Shown piece after piece: positions 7,759 to 17,500 of a DNA stretch of 35,185 nt. Within the stretch, counting starts at the first letter, position 1. Every line of letters begins with the position of its first letter. The translations under genes were made by a program, and so were the position numbers. The notes beneath the pieces were generated by a model, which was given only the letters and a program-made list of their open reading frames with translations, did no database searches and was not told the origin of the DNA. Source of the DNA: Bacteroidales bacterium (lineage in GTDB: Bacteria; Bacteroidota; Bacteroidia; Bacteroidales; JAADJA01); assembly GCA_016783885.1 (NCBI GenBank), contig JADHVR010000039.1, positions 1 to 35,185 on the forward strand. The letters run 5' to 3'.

Positions 7759-8397
7759 ATGCTTTTAAAAAATCTAAAAATAACAAGTTCCTGTATCATC
7801 TGTTTTAATAAAGTTATTATTAATGATAAGCTTGATTTTGTTGAAAAAAATTATAAAAGTTTCCCAAGTTTTATTAAATCCGTTTACAGAAATTACAAAA
7901 TTGGTTATCCTAAATTCTTCAAGATGGATAATCTGAGCAAATTAGGTTTTATTACTTCTGAACTATTACTAAAGCAGGACGATTTATTGAGCAATTATAA
8001 AAATGATGAAATCGGTATAATAATTTCAAACTCCGGCTCATCAATCGATACGGATATTAAGTATTACAACACTATTAAAGATAAATCAAATTATTTTCCC
8101 AGCCCGTCTGTATTTGTATATACTCTTCCGAATATTATGATAGGTGAAATATGTATTCGTAATAAGATAATGGGAGAAAGCTCTTTTTTTATTTCTGAAA
8201 AATTCAACCCTGATTTTCTCTGTAATTATATAAATATTTTATTTAATACATCAAAAATTAAAAGTTGTATTTCAGGTTGGGTTGAATATGAAGAAAATAA
8301 TTATGAATCGTTTCTGTTTTTAGTTGAAAAAGAAAATAAAAAAAATAATGGCAGAAACATTAATTTTGAACCGGAAAATATATTAATGATTAAATGA
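7759..8397 (+). CDS. Short ketosynthase N-terminal-like protein
   Basis: This 212-residue protein resembles the half-length proteins annotated as 3-oxoacyl-ACP synthases that accompany KS-CLF genes in Bacteroidota clusters. Recognisable pieces are YPKFFKMDNLSKLGFITSEL near residue 55, the IGIIISNSGSSIDTD strand-turn, and SPSVFVYTLPNIMIGEICI. It lacks the catalytic Cys and all of the C-terminal thiolase half, so it is presumably non-catalytic or structural. The chosen ATG is the first after an in-frame stop at 7729-7731. The toxin remnant ends immediately upstream, and the gene may have lost its original 5' context. The last codons, ATG-ATT-AAA-TGA, are part of the repeat element that follows, so its C-terminus has been set by that element. 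Confidence 0.72.
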   Translation: MLLKNLKITSSCIICFNKVIINDKLDFVEKNYKSFPSFIKSVYRNYKIGYPKFFKMDNLSKLGFITSELLLKQDDLLSNYKNDEIGIIISNSGSSIDTDIKYYNTIKDKSNYFPSPSVFVYTLPNIMIGEICIRNKIMGESSFFISEKFNPDFLCNYINILFNTSKIKSCISGWVEYEENNYESFLFLVEKENKKNNGRNINFEPENILMIK

Positions 8398-8502
8398 TTA
8401 AATGAGAGAATGATAAAATGATTAAATAAGAGAATGATAAAATGAAATAACATTTACGCATTAACACATTTTCGCATTAACTCTAAAATAACAGTAGAAC
8501 CA
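8385..8502. repeat. Palindromic simple-repeat element, copy 2, with the same 20-nt leader
   Basis: AATGATTAAATG (8385-8396) and degenerate GAGAATGATAAAATG units on the left are followed directly by inverted CATTTACGCATTAACACATT-type units on the right. CTAAAATAACAGTAGAACCA ends it at 8483-8502. It is the compact version of the element at 5853-6113, lacking the ~190-nt middle part. It overlaps the stop codon of the gene before it and lies 26 nt upstream of the second ACP gene. Confidence 0.7.
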
Positions 8503-8528
8503 TAAAATTTAATCTAATTTAAAAATAC

Positions 8529-8780
8529 ATGGAAGCCCTTATAACCACATTAAAAAAAGAGATTATAGAAGTATTGAATCTTGAAGAAATGGAAATTGAA
8601 GATATTGAAACCGATGCCCCGCTTTTTGTCGAGGGTTTGGGATTAGATTCAATTGATGCTCTTGAATTGATAGTTTTATTAGAAAAAAAATACGGATTAA
8701 AAATAGAAACAGCCGAAGAAGGAAAGAAGATATTGTTTTCAGTGAGAACAATGGCTGAATTTATTAAGGGGAACAAATAA
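8529..8780 (+). CDS. Acyl carrier protein (second copy)
   Basis: This 83-residue carrier protein has the phosphopantetheine serine at Ser41 in GLGLDSIDALELIVLLE. The LGLDSIDALELI core is close to the textbook ACP motif, and the protein is strongly acidic, as usual. It is paralogous to the ACP at 4224. Its TAA is immediately followed by the ATG of the second KAS II gene with no gap, so the pair is translated as a unit, unlike the first ACP-KAS pair, which is separated by a 122-nt gap with hairpins. It probably serves the second KAS II. Whether the two ACPs carry different chains cannot be told from the sequence. Confidence 0.95.
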   Translation: MEALITTLKKEIIEVLNLEEMEIEDIETDAPLFVEGLGLDSIDALELIVLLEKKYGLKIETAEEGKKILFSVRTMAEFIKGNK

Positions 8781-9986
8781 ATGTCCGACAAGGTTTTTGT
8801 AACAGGAATTGGTATTATTTCGGCTATTGGAAACAATACCGGTGAGGTTTTTAATTCATTAAACCTTTCAGCAACCGGTATTGGTTTTACATCTTATCTA
8901 AATACAATTCATAGGAATGAAATACCGGTTGCCGGGGTTAAAGCCTCAAATGAAGAATTATTGGAAATTGTAACTCCTTGTGATAATTTGGCTTATACAA
9001 GAACCGCATTGTTGGGGATGATAGCAGCAAAAGAAGCAGTTATAAGTTCCGGCATTAAAGATATTTCCGAAAAAAGAACAGGGCTTGTTTCTGCCACATC
9101 TGTCGGCGGAATGGATAAAAGCGAATATTTCTTCAGCAAATTTATTAAAGACAATAAAGCAGGGAAATTAAAAGATATTATTACTCATGATTGTGGTGAC
9201 AGCACCGAAAAAATTGCTGATTATCTTGGAGTTAAGGATTACATCACAACTATTAGCACAGCTTGTTCATCATCAGCTAATTCAATAATGTTCGGGGCAA
9301 GACTTATTAAGAATGGTATTTTAGACAGAGTAATTGCAGGTGGTACTGATTCACTAACTAAATTCACTCTGAATGGATTTAACACTTTAATGATACTTGA
9401 TAAAACAGGTTGTAAACCATTTGATAATAACAGGAACGGACTTACACTTGGCGAAGGAGCAGGTTTTTTAGTTTTAGAATCTGAAAGAGCCGCAAATTCA
9501 TCGAACAAAGAAATATTGTGCGAATTAAAAGGATATGACAATTCCTGCGATGCATATCATCAAACAGCTTCTTCACCTGAGGGCTATGGTGCTTATTTAG
9601 CAATGAAGGGAGCTATTGGTATGAGCCGGCTTTCAACTGATGAGATTGATTATATTAATGCTCACGGAACAGGTACGGTTAATAACGACCTTTCGGAGGG
9701 AAAGGCAATTGAGAAAATATTCGGTAATAAAATCCCGAAGTTAAGTTCTACTAAATCGTTTACAGGCCATACATTGGGCGCTGCCGGCGGAATAGAAGCG
9801 GTTTTAAGTGTTTTATCAATAAAAGATCAGACAATATTTCCCAATCTGAATTTTACACAACAGATGAAAGAATTAAGCTTTAGCCCTGTTACAAATTTGA
9901 TCAAGGATATTGAAGTAAAAAATGTTTTATCAAATTCTTTTGGTTTCGGAGGAAATAATACAACTTTGGTATTTTCAAGGGTTTGA
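8781..9986 (+). CDS. Beta-ketoacyl-ACP synthase II family (second copy)
   Basis: This 401-residue FabF-type condensing enzyme has an intact triad: Cys162 in STACSSSANS, His295 in NAHGTGT, and Lys325/His330 in KSFTGHTLGAAGG. The C-terminal FGFGGNN loop is present. It is a paralogue of the enzyme at 4610, with the same layout along the whole length, so an ACP-KAS II module appears to have been duplicated within the cluster and then diverged. It is the last ketosynthase gene of the run; a 210-nt gap and a TonB-receptor gene follow. The two active enzymes may work on different chain lengths, or one may initiate and the other extend. Confidence 0.95.
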   Translation: MSDKVFVTGIGIISAIGNNTGEVFNSLNLSATGIGFTSYLNTIHRNEIPVAGVKASNEELLEIVTPCDNLAYTRTALLGMIAAKEAVISSGIKDISEKRTGLVSATSVGGMDKSEYFFSKFIKDNKAGKLKDIITHDCGDSTEKIADYLGVKDYITTISTACSSSANSIMFGARLIKNGILDRVIAGGTDSLTKFTLNGFNTLMILDKTGCKPFDNNRNGLTLGEGAGFLVLESERAANSSNKEILCELKGYDNSCDAYHQTASSPEGYGAYLAMKGAIGMSRLSTDEIDYINAHGTGTVNNDLSEGKAIEKIFGNKIPKLSSTKSFTGHTLGAAGGIEAVLSVLSIKDQTIFPNLNFTQQMKELSFSPVTNLIKDIEVKNVLSNSFGFGGNNTTLVFSRV

Positions 9987-10196
9987 TTAATTTTATTCAA
10001 GGCGGATATTCTATTTTCACCTCCCTTTTTTCCAGGCTCACCGGATTATTTTTTATTCAAACATATAAAATGTTGTTTATTTGCATGGTTAGTTATAATT
10101 GTATTAAAAACAAGATTGGAAAATAAAGTAACATAAAACAAATTTAAACCGTCTGTTTAAAAGATTACAAAAAGAAAAAACGTAAAAAAATGAATT

Positions 10197-12593
10197 ATGA
10201 ATAAACTAAAATTATTTTGTCTTTCTGCTCTTTTAATAATAACAAGTAATAAGATTTTTACTCAAAACATAACTCAAACCGTTAAAGGGCAGGTAATTGA
10301 AAAACAAACACTTGCATCGCTTCCGGGAGCTACCATAATATTATTAGAAACAGACCCTCTTATAGGTACAACTACAAATAACGATGGCTATTTTGTCCTT
10401 GAAAATGTTCCTGTCGGACGGGTAAGTTTACAGGTAAGATATATTGGATATCATACTGCTACAATAAATAATCTTAATCTTATATCGGGTAAAGAATTGG
10501 TGGTGAACGTTGAAATGGAGGAGAAGGTTCAAAAAATAGATGAAGTAGTAATAACTGCTACGCGAAAAGGGGAAACTATAAACCAAATGACGAGTATTAG
10601 TGCCAGGACCTTTTCTGTTGAAGAAACTCAGCGATTTGCCGGGGCAATGAATGATGTTTCGAGGATGGCTGCTAATTATGCAGGTGTTTGTACTTCAAAC
10701 GATGCTTTGAACGATATTGTAATTCGCGGCAATTCACCGTCAGGATTATTATGGCAACTTGATGGCGTTGATATACCAAATCCTAATCATTTCGGACAAT
10801 TGGGCGCTACAGGAGGTCCTGTAAGTATGTTAAATAATAACGTTCTTTCAAATTCCGATTTTATGACAGGCGCTTTTCCTGCCGAATATGGGAACGCTCT
10901 ATCCGGTGTTTTCGACTTGCGAATGCGTAATGGAAATTATGATAAGCATGAATTTTTAGGGCAAGTAGGCTTTAATGGTTTTGAACTTGGTGCAGAGGGC
11001 CCGATTTCTAAAAACAATAATTCTTCATACTTAATCAACTATCGTTATTCAACAATGGGGGTGATGCAGGCAATAGGGATTGATTTTGGAGCAGGCACGG
11101 CTCTCCCTAATTATCAGGATTTAACATTCAAATTTAATTTTCTTACTAAAAAAATAGGAAAAATATCAATTTTCGGTCTTGGAGGAATAAGCGATATTAA
11201 TTTTTTATATAGCGAAAGAGATACTACCAAAAATGATGAGGATTTTTATACTTATGATAATCGTGATATTTTGTCAAAAAGCAAAATGGGTGTAATTGGT
11301 ATTTCTCATACTTTAATAATTAACAGCACCACTTATTCAAAGTTGATTGTCGGTGCATCCGTAATGTTTAATGAAAATGTTGTTGACTCGGTAAGTACCG
11401 AAACAAATATACCCCGTCCTTATTATCATGGTAATTTTACTGATTCGAGAATTTTCGGTAATTTCTATATCAATAAAAAAATCAATTCACAGAATAATTT
11501 CAGAATAGGTGTGGATGTTAAAAGGATTGGCATGAATTTGACCGATTCTGTATATGATGCTTCCAAAGACAGGTTTGTTACAATGGTTGATAATAATGAT
11601 TTTACTTATTTGTACGAAGCATATATTCAATGGCAATATAAACTAACAGATAACCTGGTATTTAATCCGGGCATTCATTATCAGCAATTAGTTTTGAATA
11701 ACAGCAATTCCCTTGAACCGAGGTTTGGAATAAAATGGCATTTGTCTAATACCCAATCGCTTGGATTTGCTTACGGATTGCATAGTATTTCCCAGCCCTT
11801 AACTGTTTATTTCAAACAGGTTGAATTGCCGGATTTAAATCATTTCCTGCCAAATAAAAACCTGGATTTTACAAAAAGCAATCATTTTGTTTTGGGATAT
11901 GATATTTATTTTAAAAAAAATCTAAGATTTAAAGCAGAAGTTTATTACCAGGATATATTCCAGGCATTGGTTGAACAAGAGGAAAGTGCTTATTCAAGCC
12001 TGAACAACAATTCTTTTACACGGTTTTCACCCGATTCATTACAAAACACCGGCACCGGCTATAATTACGGATTAGAACTGACTTTTGAGCGGTTTCTTGA
12101 TAAAGGATTATATTATCTATTTACTGGTTCTTTATATGAATCAAAATATAGGGGCAGCGATGGAGTGTTAAGAAATACGGCTTTTAACGGAAATTATGTT
12201 TTTAATGCTTTGGCGGGAAAAGAATTTGAGTTATCTTCACGAAAACAAAATGCCAAACATAAAAAATTCATTACAATTGATGCTAAAATAACTTATGCCG
12301 GCGGACTGCGATATACACCCGTTGATGTGGAAGAATCAATGAAAAATCACCAAACCGAACTTGATGAAACAAGACCGTTTTCCGAGCAGTTCGATTCTTA
12401 TTTCAGGGCTGACATCAGGATAGGCTTCAGGTTAGACGGGAAAAAAGTATCACAGGAAATGGCTATTGATATTCGTAATGTTACAAACCATAAAAATCCG
12501 TATATGATGATGTTTAATACTACAACAGGTGAGGAGGAAATGATTAACCAGTTAGGTATTTACCCTATTGCGCAGTTTAGGGTAATTTTTTAG
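10197..12593 (+). CDS. TonB-dependent receptor with carboxypeptidase-like regulatory domain
   Basis: This is a 798-residue outer-membrane receptor. A signal peptide (MNKLKLFCLSALLIITSN, cut near IFTQN) is followed by a carboxypeptidase-regulatory-like domain (about residues 28-115: VKGQVIEKQTLASLPGATI ... NNDGYFVLENVPVG) and a short linker with DEVVITATRKGE, the TonB-box-like region. A plug domain comes next (IVIRGNSPSGLLWQLDGVDI), then a long barrel rich in alternating aromatic strands ending in AQFRVIF with a terminal Phe. It is shorter than SusC proteins and there is no SusD partner, so it is more like a siderophore- or small-ligand-type receptor. The start is the second of two nearby ATGs, because the first (10190) meets a stop after four codons. 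A LytS/LytTR pair follows 106 nt downstream and may control it. Confidence 0.93.
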   Translation: MNKLKLFCLSALLIITSNKIFTQNITQTVKGQVIEKQTLASLPGATIILLETDPLIGTTTNNDGYFVLENVPVGRVSLQVRYIGYHTATINNLNLISGKELVVNVEMEEKVQKIDEVVITATRKGETINQMTSISARTFSVEETQRFAGAMNDVSRMAANYAGVCTSNDALNDIVIRGNSPSGLLWQLDGVDIPNPNHFGQLGATGGPVSMLNNNVLSNSDFMTGAFPAEYGNALSGVFDLRMRNGNYDKHEFLGQVGFNGFELGAEGPISKNNNSSYLINYRYSTMGVMQAIGIDFGAGTALPNYQDLTFKFNFLTKKIGKISIFGLGGISDINFLYSERDTTKNDEDFYTYDNRDILSKSKMGVIGISHTLIINSTTYSKLIVGASVMFNENVVDSVSTETNIPRPYYHGNFTDSRIFGNFYINKKINSQNNFRIGVDVKRIGMNLTDSVYDASKDRFVTMVDNNDFTYLYEAYIQWQYKLTDNLVFNPGIHYQQLVLNNSNSLEPRFGIKWHLSNTQSLGFAYGLHSISQPLTVYFKQVELPDLNHFLPNKNLDFTKSNHFVLGYDIYFKKNLRFKAEVYYQDIFQALVEQEESAYSSLNNNSFTRFSPDSLQNTGTGYNYGLELTFERFLDKGLYYLFTGSLYESKYRGSDGVLRNTAFNGNYVFNALAGKEFELSSRKQNAKHKKFITIDAKITYAGGLRYTPVDVEESMKNHQTELDETRPFSEQFDSYFRADIRIGFRLDGKKVSQEMAIDIRNVTNHKNPYMMMFNTTTGEEEMINQLGIYPIAQFRVIF

Positions 12594-12610
12594 TAACTTT
12601 GAATGGAAGA

Positions 12611-12680
12611 CAGGTTGCAAGTTTCAGGTTGCAAGTTTCAGGTTTCAGGTTGCAGGTTGCAAGTGACCAGTAACCAGTAA
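12611..12680. repeat. Degenerate tandem repeat before the histidine kinase gene
   Basis: This stretch is built from CAGGTTGCAAGTTT-type units: two full copies, then shortened CAGGTTTC and CAGGTTGC units, then a GTGACCAGTAACCAGTAAT tail with its own ACCAGTA repeat. It fills most of the gap between the receptor gene and the kinase gene. The unit is unrelated in sequence to the other simple repeats in the window. It has no coding potential and no clear hairpin. Confidence 0.7.
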
Positions 12681-12699
12681 TATTTTAGGCATTTTAAAA

Positions 12700-13734
12700 A
12701 TGAAATTCAATAAAAAAATAATATATGCCAGCATTTTAATAGCAATAATTATCCCCACCTATTTTTACTTTAAATTTTTGCTTACAGATGATGTGGATAA
12801 ACCTATAAAAGCAGGAGCAATAGGCTTTTTATTTTCATTTACCGTAGCTGTTTTAATTTTTCTTGTAAATATTAAAACAATCAATTTTCTTCGCCGCAAA
12901 TATCCTTGGGGGGATAGTAAATTTACTAAAGGAATTATATTTAAAGCAGTATTTACCAACATTAATGCAAGTGTAATAATATCAATTTTAACATTGATAC
13001 TTTATTCCATATTACCTCACTTCCAGGAAAGAAAATTCAGCTTTGTTTTGTTCAACAATATAATTATTGCAATAATAATAAACACAATTGCAATGTCTGT
13101 TCTTGAAGGGTATTATTATTTTAAGCAATGGAGAATATCAATAGTGGAGGCTGAACAACTAAAACGTGAAAACATACAATCGCAATTTGAAGCATTAAAA
13201 AATCAGGTTGACCCTCATTTCCTTTTTAATAGCCTAAATACTGTATATTCTTTAATAGACACGCATCCTGAAAAAGCAAAAAAGTTTATTGCAGAATTTT
13301 CAAAAATTTATCGCTATGTGCTGAATGTAAAAGATAAAATTGTTGTTAAACTTAGCGAAGAAATTGATTTTATTAATTCTTTTATTTTCCTCCAGAAGAT
13401 AAGGCATGAAGGAAATCTTGAAGTTTTTATTGATATTGATGCAAAAAAATTAGACAATTACATTCCGCCCTTATCGCTTCAAATGCTTGTTGAGAACGCA
13501 ATAAAGCATAATATCATTTCAGAAAAAAATCCTTTAAAAATCAGTATAACCGATAAAAATAATTGCCTGGTTATTAAAAACAATATTCAGTTAAAAGATA
13601 ATATGATTGAATCAACAAAAATTGGCTTGAATAATTTAACCGAAAGGTATAAACACATTTCCGATTTAATACCCGAATTTTATATTAAGAATAATGAGTA
13701 TATTGCCGAGATACCGCTTATAGAGGAGGAATAG
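12700..13734 (+). CDS. LytS/YehU-type sensor histidine kinase
   Basis: This is a 344-residue membrane kinase of the His_kinase (PF06580) family. Four hydrophobic segments (about residues 7-28, 39-60, 83-105 and 117-137) form the sensor with almost no extracytoplasmic domain. A short coiled coil follows, then the phospho-acceptor region with His173 in QVDPHFLFNSLNTVYSLID. The ATP-binding N-box is LQMLVENAIKHN, followed by the degenerate G-box segment TKIGLNNLTERY. Without a periplasmic domain it probably senses a signal in the membrane. The cognate response regulator starts 22 nt downstream. The upstream gap contains only the simple repeat, so a promoter was not identified. Confidence 0.93.
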   Translation: MKFNKKIIYASILIAIIIPTYFYFKFLLTDDVDKPIKAGAIGFLFSFTVAVLIFLVNIKTINFLRRKYPWGDSKFTKGIIFKAVFTNINASVIISILTLILYSILPHFQERKFSFVLFNNIIIAIIINTIAMSVLEGYYYFKQWRISIVEAEQLKRENIQSQFEALKNQVDPHFLFNSLNTVYSLIDTHPEKAKKFIAEFSKIYRYVLNVKDKIVVKLSEEIDFINSFIFLQKIRHEGNLEVFIDIDAKKLDNYIPPLSLQMLVENAIKHNIISEKNPLKISITDKNNCLVIKNNIQLKDNMIESTKIGLNNLTERYKHISDLIPEFYIKNNEYIAEIPLIEEE

Positions 13735-13756
13735 GAAAGAAGAATCAATTAAAAAT

Positions 13757-14512
13757 ATGAAAGTTTTAATAATTGAGGACGAAAAGATTGCAGCAAATAA
13801 CCTGGAAAAAATGCTGCGCCAAATTGATAAAAATATTAATATTCAAGGTAAAATTGACACTATTGAAGGTGCTGTTAAATGGCTGAACAACAATAAAACG
13901 GATTTAATTTTTCTTGATATTCATCTCGCCGATGGTCTTTGTTTTAAGATTTTTGAACAGATTAAAGTAAAAACACCAATTATTTTTACCACTGCTTACG
14001 ACCAATATGCGATTAAGGCATTCAAGGTAAACAGCATTGATTACCTGTTAAAGCCGATTGAAATAAAGGAATTAGAACAAAGTATAAATAAATTCAAAGA
14101 ACAGAATCAATTACAAAAAGCAAAAGAAATTGATTTTAACTCATTAATTGATTCTTTTATAAAAAAGACCGAATACCAGGAAAGGTTCATCGTTCGTTAC
14201 GGACAAAAAATAAAAAGCATAAAAGCGAATGATATTGCTTATTTTTATGTAAAGAGTGAAAATGTTTTTCTCTGTACTAAAGGCAATATTAATTATCCTG
14301 TAGATTTTTCTTTAGATAAATTAGAAAACATTATTAACCCAAAAGAATTTTTCAGGATAAACCGGCAATTTATCGTTAATTTCAATGCTATTGAAAATAT
14401 GTATCCATTATCAAAAAGCCGGATTAAGATAGAATTAAAGCCTCAAACAGATTGCGAAACAATAGTCAGTTACAGTAGATTGAGCGACTTTAAAAAATGG
14501 CTTAATCATTAG
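13757..14512 (+). CDS. LytTR-family response regulator
   Basis: This is a 251-residue two-domain regulator. The N-terminal receiver has the acidic pocket (E7/D8), the phosphorylated Asp54 in LIFLDIHLADG, the conserved Thr in FTTAYDQ and the Lys99 in YLLKPIE. After a linker, residues of about 140-250 form a LytTR DNA-binding domain (RFIVRYGQKIKSIKANDI ... FFRINRQFIVNFNAIENM), which binds DNA through loops rather than a helix-turn-helix. Together with the preceding kinase it makes a complete LytS/LytTR-type system. The nearest plausible targets are the receptor gene upstream and the ketosynthase cluster, but no binding site is visible. It converges on the gene at 14535 with only 22 nt between their stops. 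Confidence 0.95.
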   Translation: MKVLIIEDEKIAANNLEKMLRQIDKNINIQGKIDTIEGAVKWLNNNKTDLIFLDIHLADGLCFKIFEQIKVKTPIIFTTAYDQYAIKAFKVNSIDYLLKPIEIKELEQSINKFKEQNQLQKAKEIDFNSLIDSFIKKTEYQERFIVRYGQKIKSIKANDIAYFYVKSENVFLCTKGNINYPVDFSLDKLENIINPKEFFRINRQFIVNFNAIENMYPLSKSRIKIELKPQTDCETIVSYSRLSDFKKWLNH

Positions 14513-14534
14513 TTGGGATAAGGAGTTATACAGG

Positions 14535-17500
14535 CTAAAAATCGAGGCTAAGGCTAAGGTAGAAAACAGAAGGCTGGATGTTTCGGTCTTCAACACCCCA
14601 GGCAAGGTCAGCCCTGATAAAATATCCAAGCAACCGGCTCCTGACACCAAATCCAAATCCACCCACAATCGGGTCTTTCTGAATTTTTACTGTAATACGG
14701 AGTGGTGCTTGTTGAATAATTTTTGTATAAAGGAAGTTATCGTTAGAATAAGGTTGCAAGCCTGTCCATGCAGTCCCGACATCTCCGAATCCCACTATCT
14801 GAAAATTATTCAGGAAGTCCGATTTAATCGGGTGATTGGCAAAATATCTGAATACAGGAAACCGGAGTTCAGAATTTATTACAGCAAAGCTATTACCATT
14901 CCTGATATTCTGATGAAACCCGCGCATATTGGTAGCCAGGGTTTGGTAAGCATAGTTTCGTTCATGGTCAATCGGTGTGTTTCTGTTAAATTTTGGGAAT
15001 AACCAGTTGTCCACTCCACCCATATAGTAAATAAGCTTATTATTACCAAAAGAAGTACTTATGGCAAACCTGTTAGCCCAAATAAGTGTACGGTGCAACC
15101 GTTGATAATTCCTGAAATCAAATCCCAAAACCACCAGATTTTGTGCCTGTTCATCTATTAGTTGATAATATTCACCGAAGATTTTAAACCGGGTACCATG
15201 GTATAGGTTCATCCCCAAATTTTTAGTATTATCATAAATGAATTCTCCTTTAACGCCTGCCCAGTTTTTATAAGTATTCGGTCGGGAAAGATAAGTTGCA
15301 TCTGTTGCCATATTAACCGACATATCGTTCCTGTACAAAAGTGTCCCTTTAACAGCCATTACCTGGTTAAACGGCCATTTTAAAATATAATACAATTCAT
15401 GTGAATACACCCTTATTATATCCCAATAATCATTATAACTTTCGATGGACTGCCTGTGAAAAATAATCTCTTTATCGAGGCGATTTTTCAGATTTGCAAA
15501 GCTCAGGAGATATTCATTATTGGCGAGGTTTAGATTTAGTCTTACACCGCCGGTTATTCTGTAATCTTCCAACAGGTCGGTAACGCCAACCTTAAACAAG
15601 GCATTAAATCCCGGATTGAGAAATATTGGCGAAGAGCCTCCTGTATATGGCTGATAAGTTTGGTTCAAAAATGAGAAATCGATTTGTGTTACAATTTCGT
15701 TCAGGTAATATTCAACATTGTAATTAAGTCTTTTAGGAGGCTCGTCTTTATCTTTTGCCTTTTGACCGGGCAGGGGAACATCAATCATTGTGTATTCCCA
15801 ATTTTTCATGTCGGTCGATATAACATCCTGTTTGTCGAACGTATAATTATTTATATCAATTTTTTCTCCCTCTTTTAAGCTATCTGCCGTAAAAAATTCC
15901 TGGATTGCATCGCTTTGTCTTACCGTAGAAAAACCTCTGCGTTTCTTCGGTTTTAGTGTGCCTGTTTCCATAAACTTTGTTTCTTCACTTTCCGACATTT
16001 TACCAAAAAGATTTATTAGCTGATCCATGTACATAGTATTCTCAAGGTGAACAGGCATTAATGATTCAGGCGGTAGCTGATCATAAATTTGCATCCGGTA
16101 TTTTTGGTCTTTATAAATAATTTGACTGTATTTATAAATTTCAGGAACAATATCTTGTTCAAGAATATTCCTTGAATAGTTAGTAACCGGAAATGATTTT
16201 GTAAAATACCTGTAATGAGTAGTAGTATCGATAAAACTGATTGTACTGTCGAACCTTGCTATATACCGGTTATAAATACCATTTTCATCACTCAGATAAG
16301 CAATAAAGTTATTCTCATATTCCATTGCCTGTATTTCATCGGCAAGAGGAGTTTTAGTCACCCTCATAAGGATATTACTCTTTTGGTTGTATTTATAAAG
16401 AAACAGATCGTATCTTTTCTGAACTTCACCGGGTTTATATTTATTTTCAAACCTTATTGTGTCGTTTATCCGGTTTGAGCTGAAAATTATTTCTTTTGAA
16501 TTGTTAATAAACCTTGGATAAAGGTCATCGTAATGGTCTTTAGTAATTTGTTCATAAGAATTAGAACCTATATCATAAACAAATATATCGGTCTGCCCCC
16601 TCTGAACGGCAGACATGACCATGCTTCTGCCATCATCAGAATAAGCAAAATCCAGCACTTTTTCAAACTGGTAAAGTATTACATTTTCTAATTTCTTTTC
16701 TTCTAAAATATAGTAATAAAGGTATATCTCTCCCTTACGCTCAACTAATATGGATAATATTCGTCCGCTTGGATGCCATGCCAGAAGCGGATAAGAATAG
16801 TCAATTTTTTCATCCAGCCTGAACCCGGCTTTCATTAGCTTTTTAGATTTACCGGTATTCAAGTCTCTTAGCCATACTTTATACTGACCCGATCTGTTGG
16901 AAGAATAAGCTGCATAATTACCATCCGGACTGAGTTTCAGGTGGCTGTAAACGGTATTTGGTTTTATTTTCTTCAGGATTGATTCTTCCGGGAAATTTCG
17001 GACTGAATCATTATTGTAATATTTCTCACGGTAAAATGCAAGGGCTTCATTTACAAGATTTTTAAATGAAATACCAAGTATATAAAGGAAACCGCTTTCA
17101 AGACGGCGGCTTACTTTTGCCATATAAATAATATTGGAAATGGATGATTCACCGTATTTTTCAGCAATGAAACGCCAAAATGCATGACCGGCATAAGTTG
17201 CTTCCGTTCCCGATAATTGATTGAATTTATCAAATTTACCTGACATTATCCCGTCTTTCACCCAGTTATCTATATCGGTGCTCCAGTCTTCAGAAATATA
17301 AGAAACAAGCCCATTCATATACCAGTCGGGAAAAGGAAAAAGCGAAGTATTTTTTATCTGTGAACCAATTGAACTGCCATAAAGCAACTGGTTAACAATT
17401 GACTGTGCAATACCTGATCTGATCTGTTTATTGAAGTTCTCATGGCTTCCATCAAAATACAGGAAAATCTTTTTACCTATGATATGCGTAACTCCTCCCG

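Noticed and set aside
9987..10050. GGCGG...CCTCCCTTTTTT after the second KAS II as a terminator
   Set aside because: The arms pair over only a few bases, so the T run alone does not support a terminator.
10075..10095. TTTATTTG upstream of the TonB receptor as a -7 element
   Set aside because: It lacks the TA at the required position and has no -33 TTTG at the right distance.
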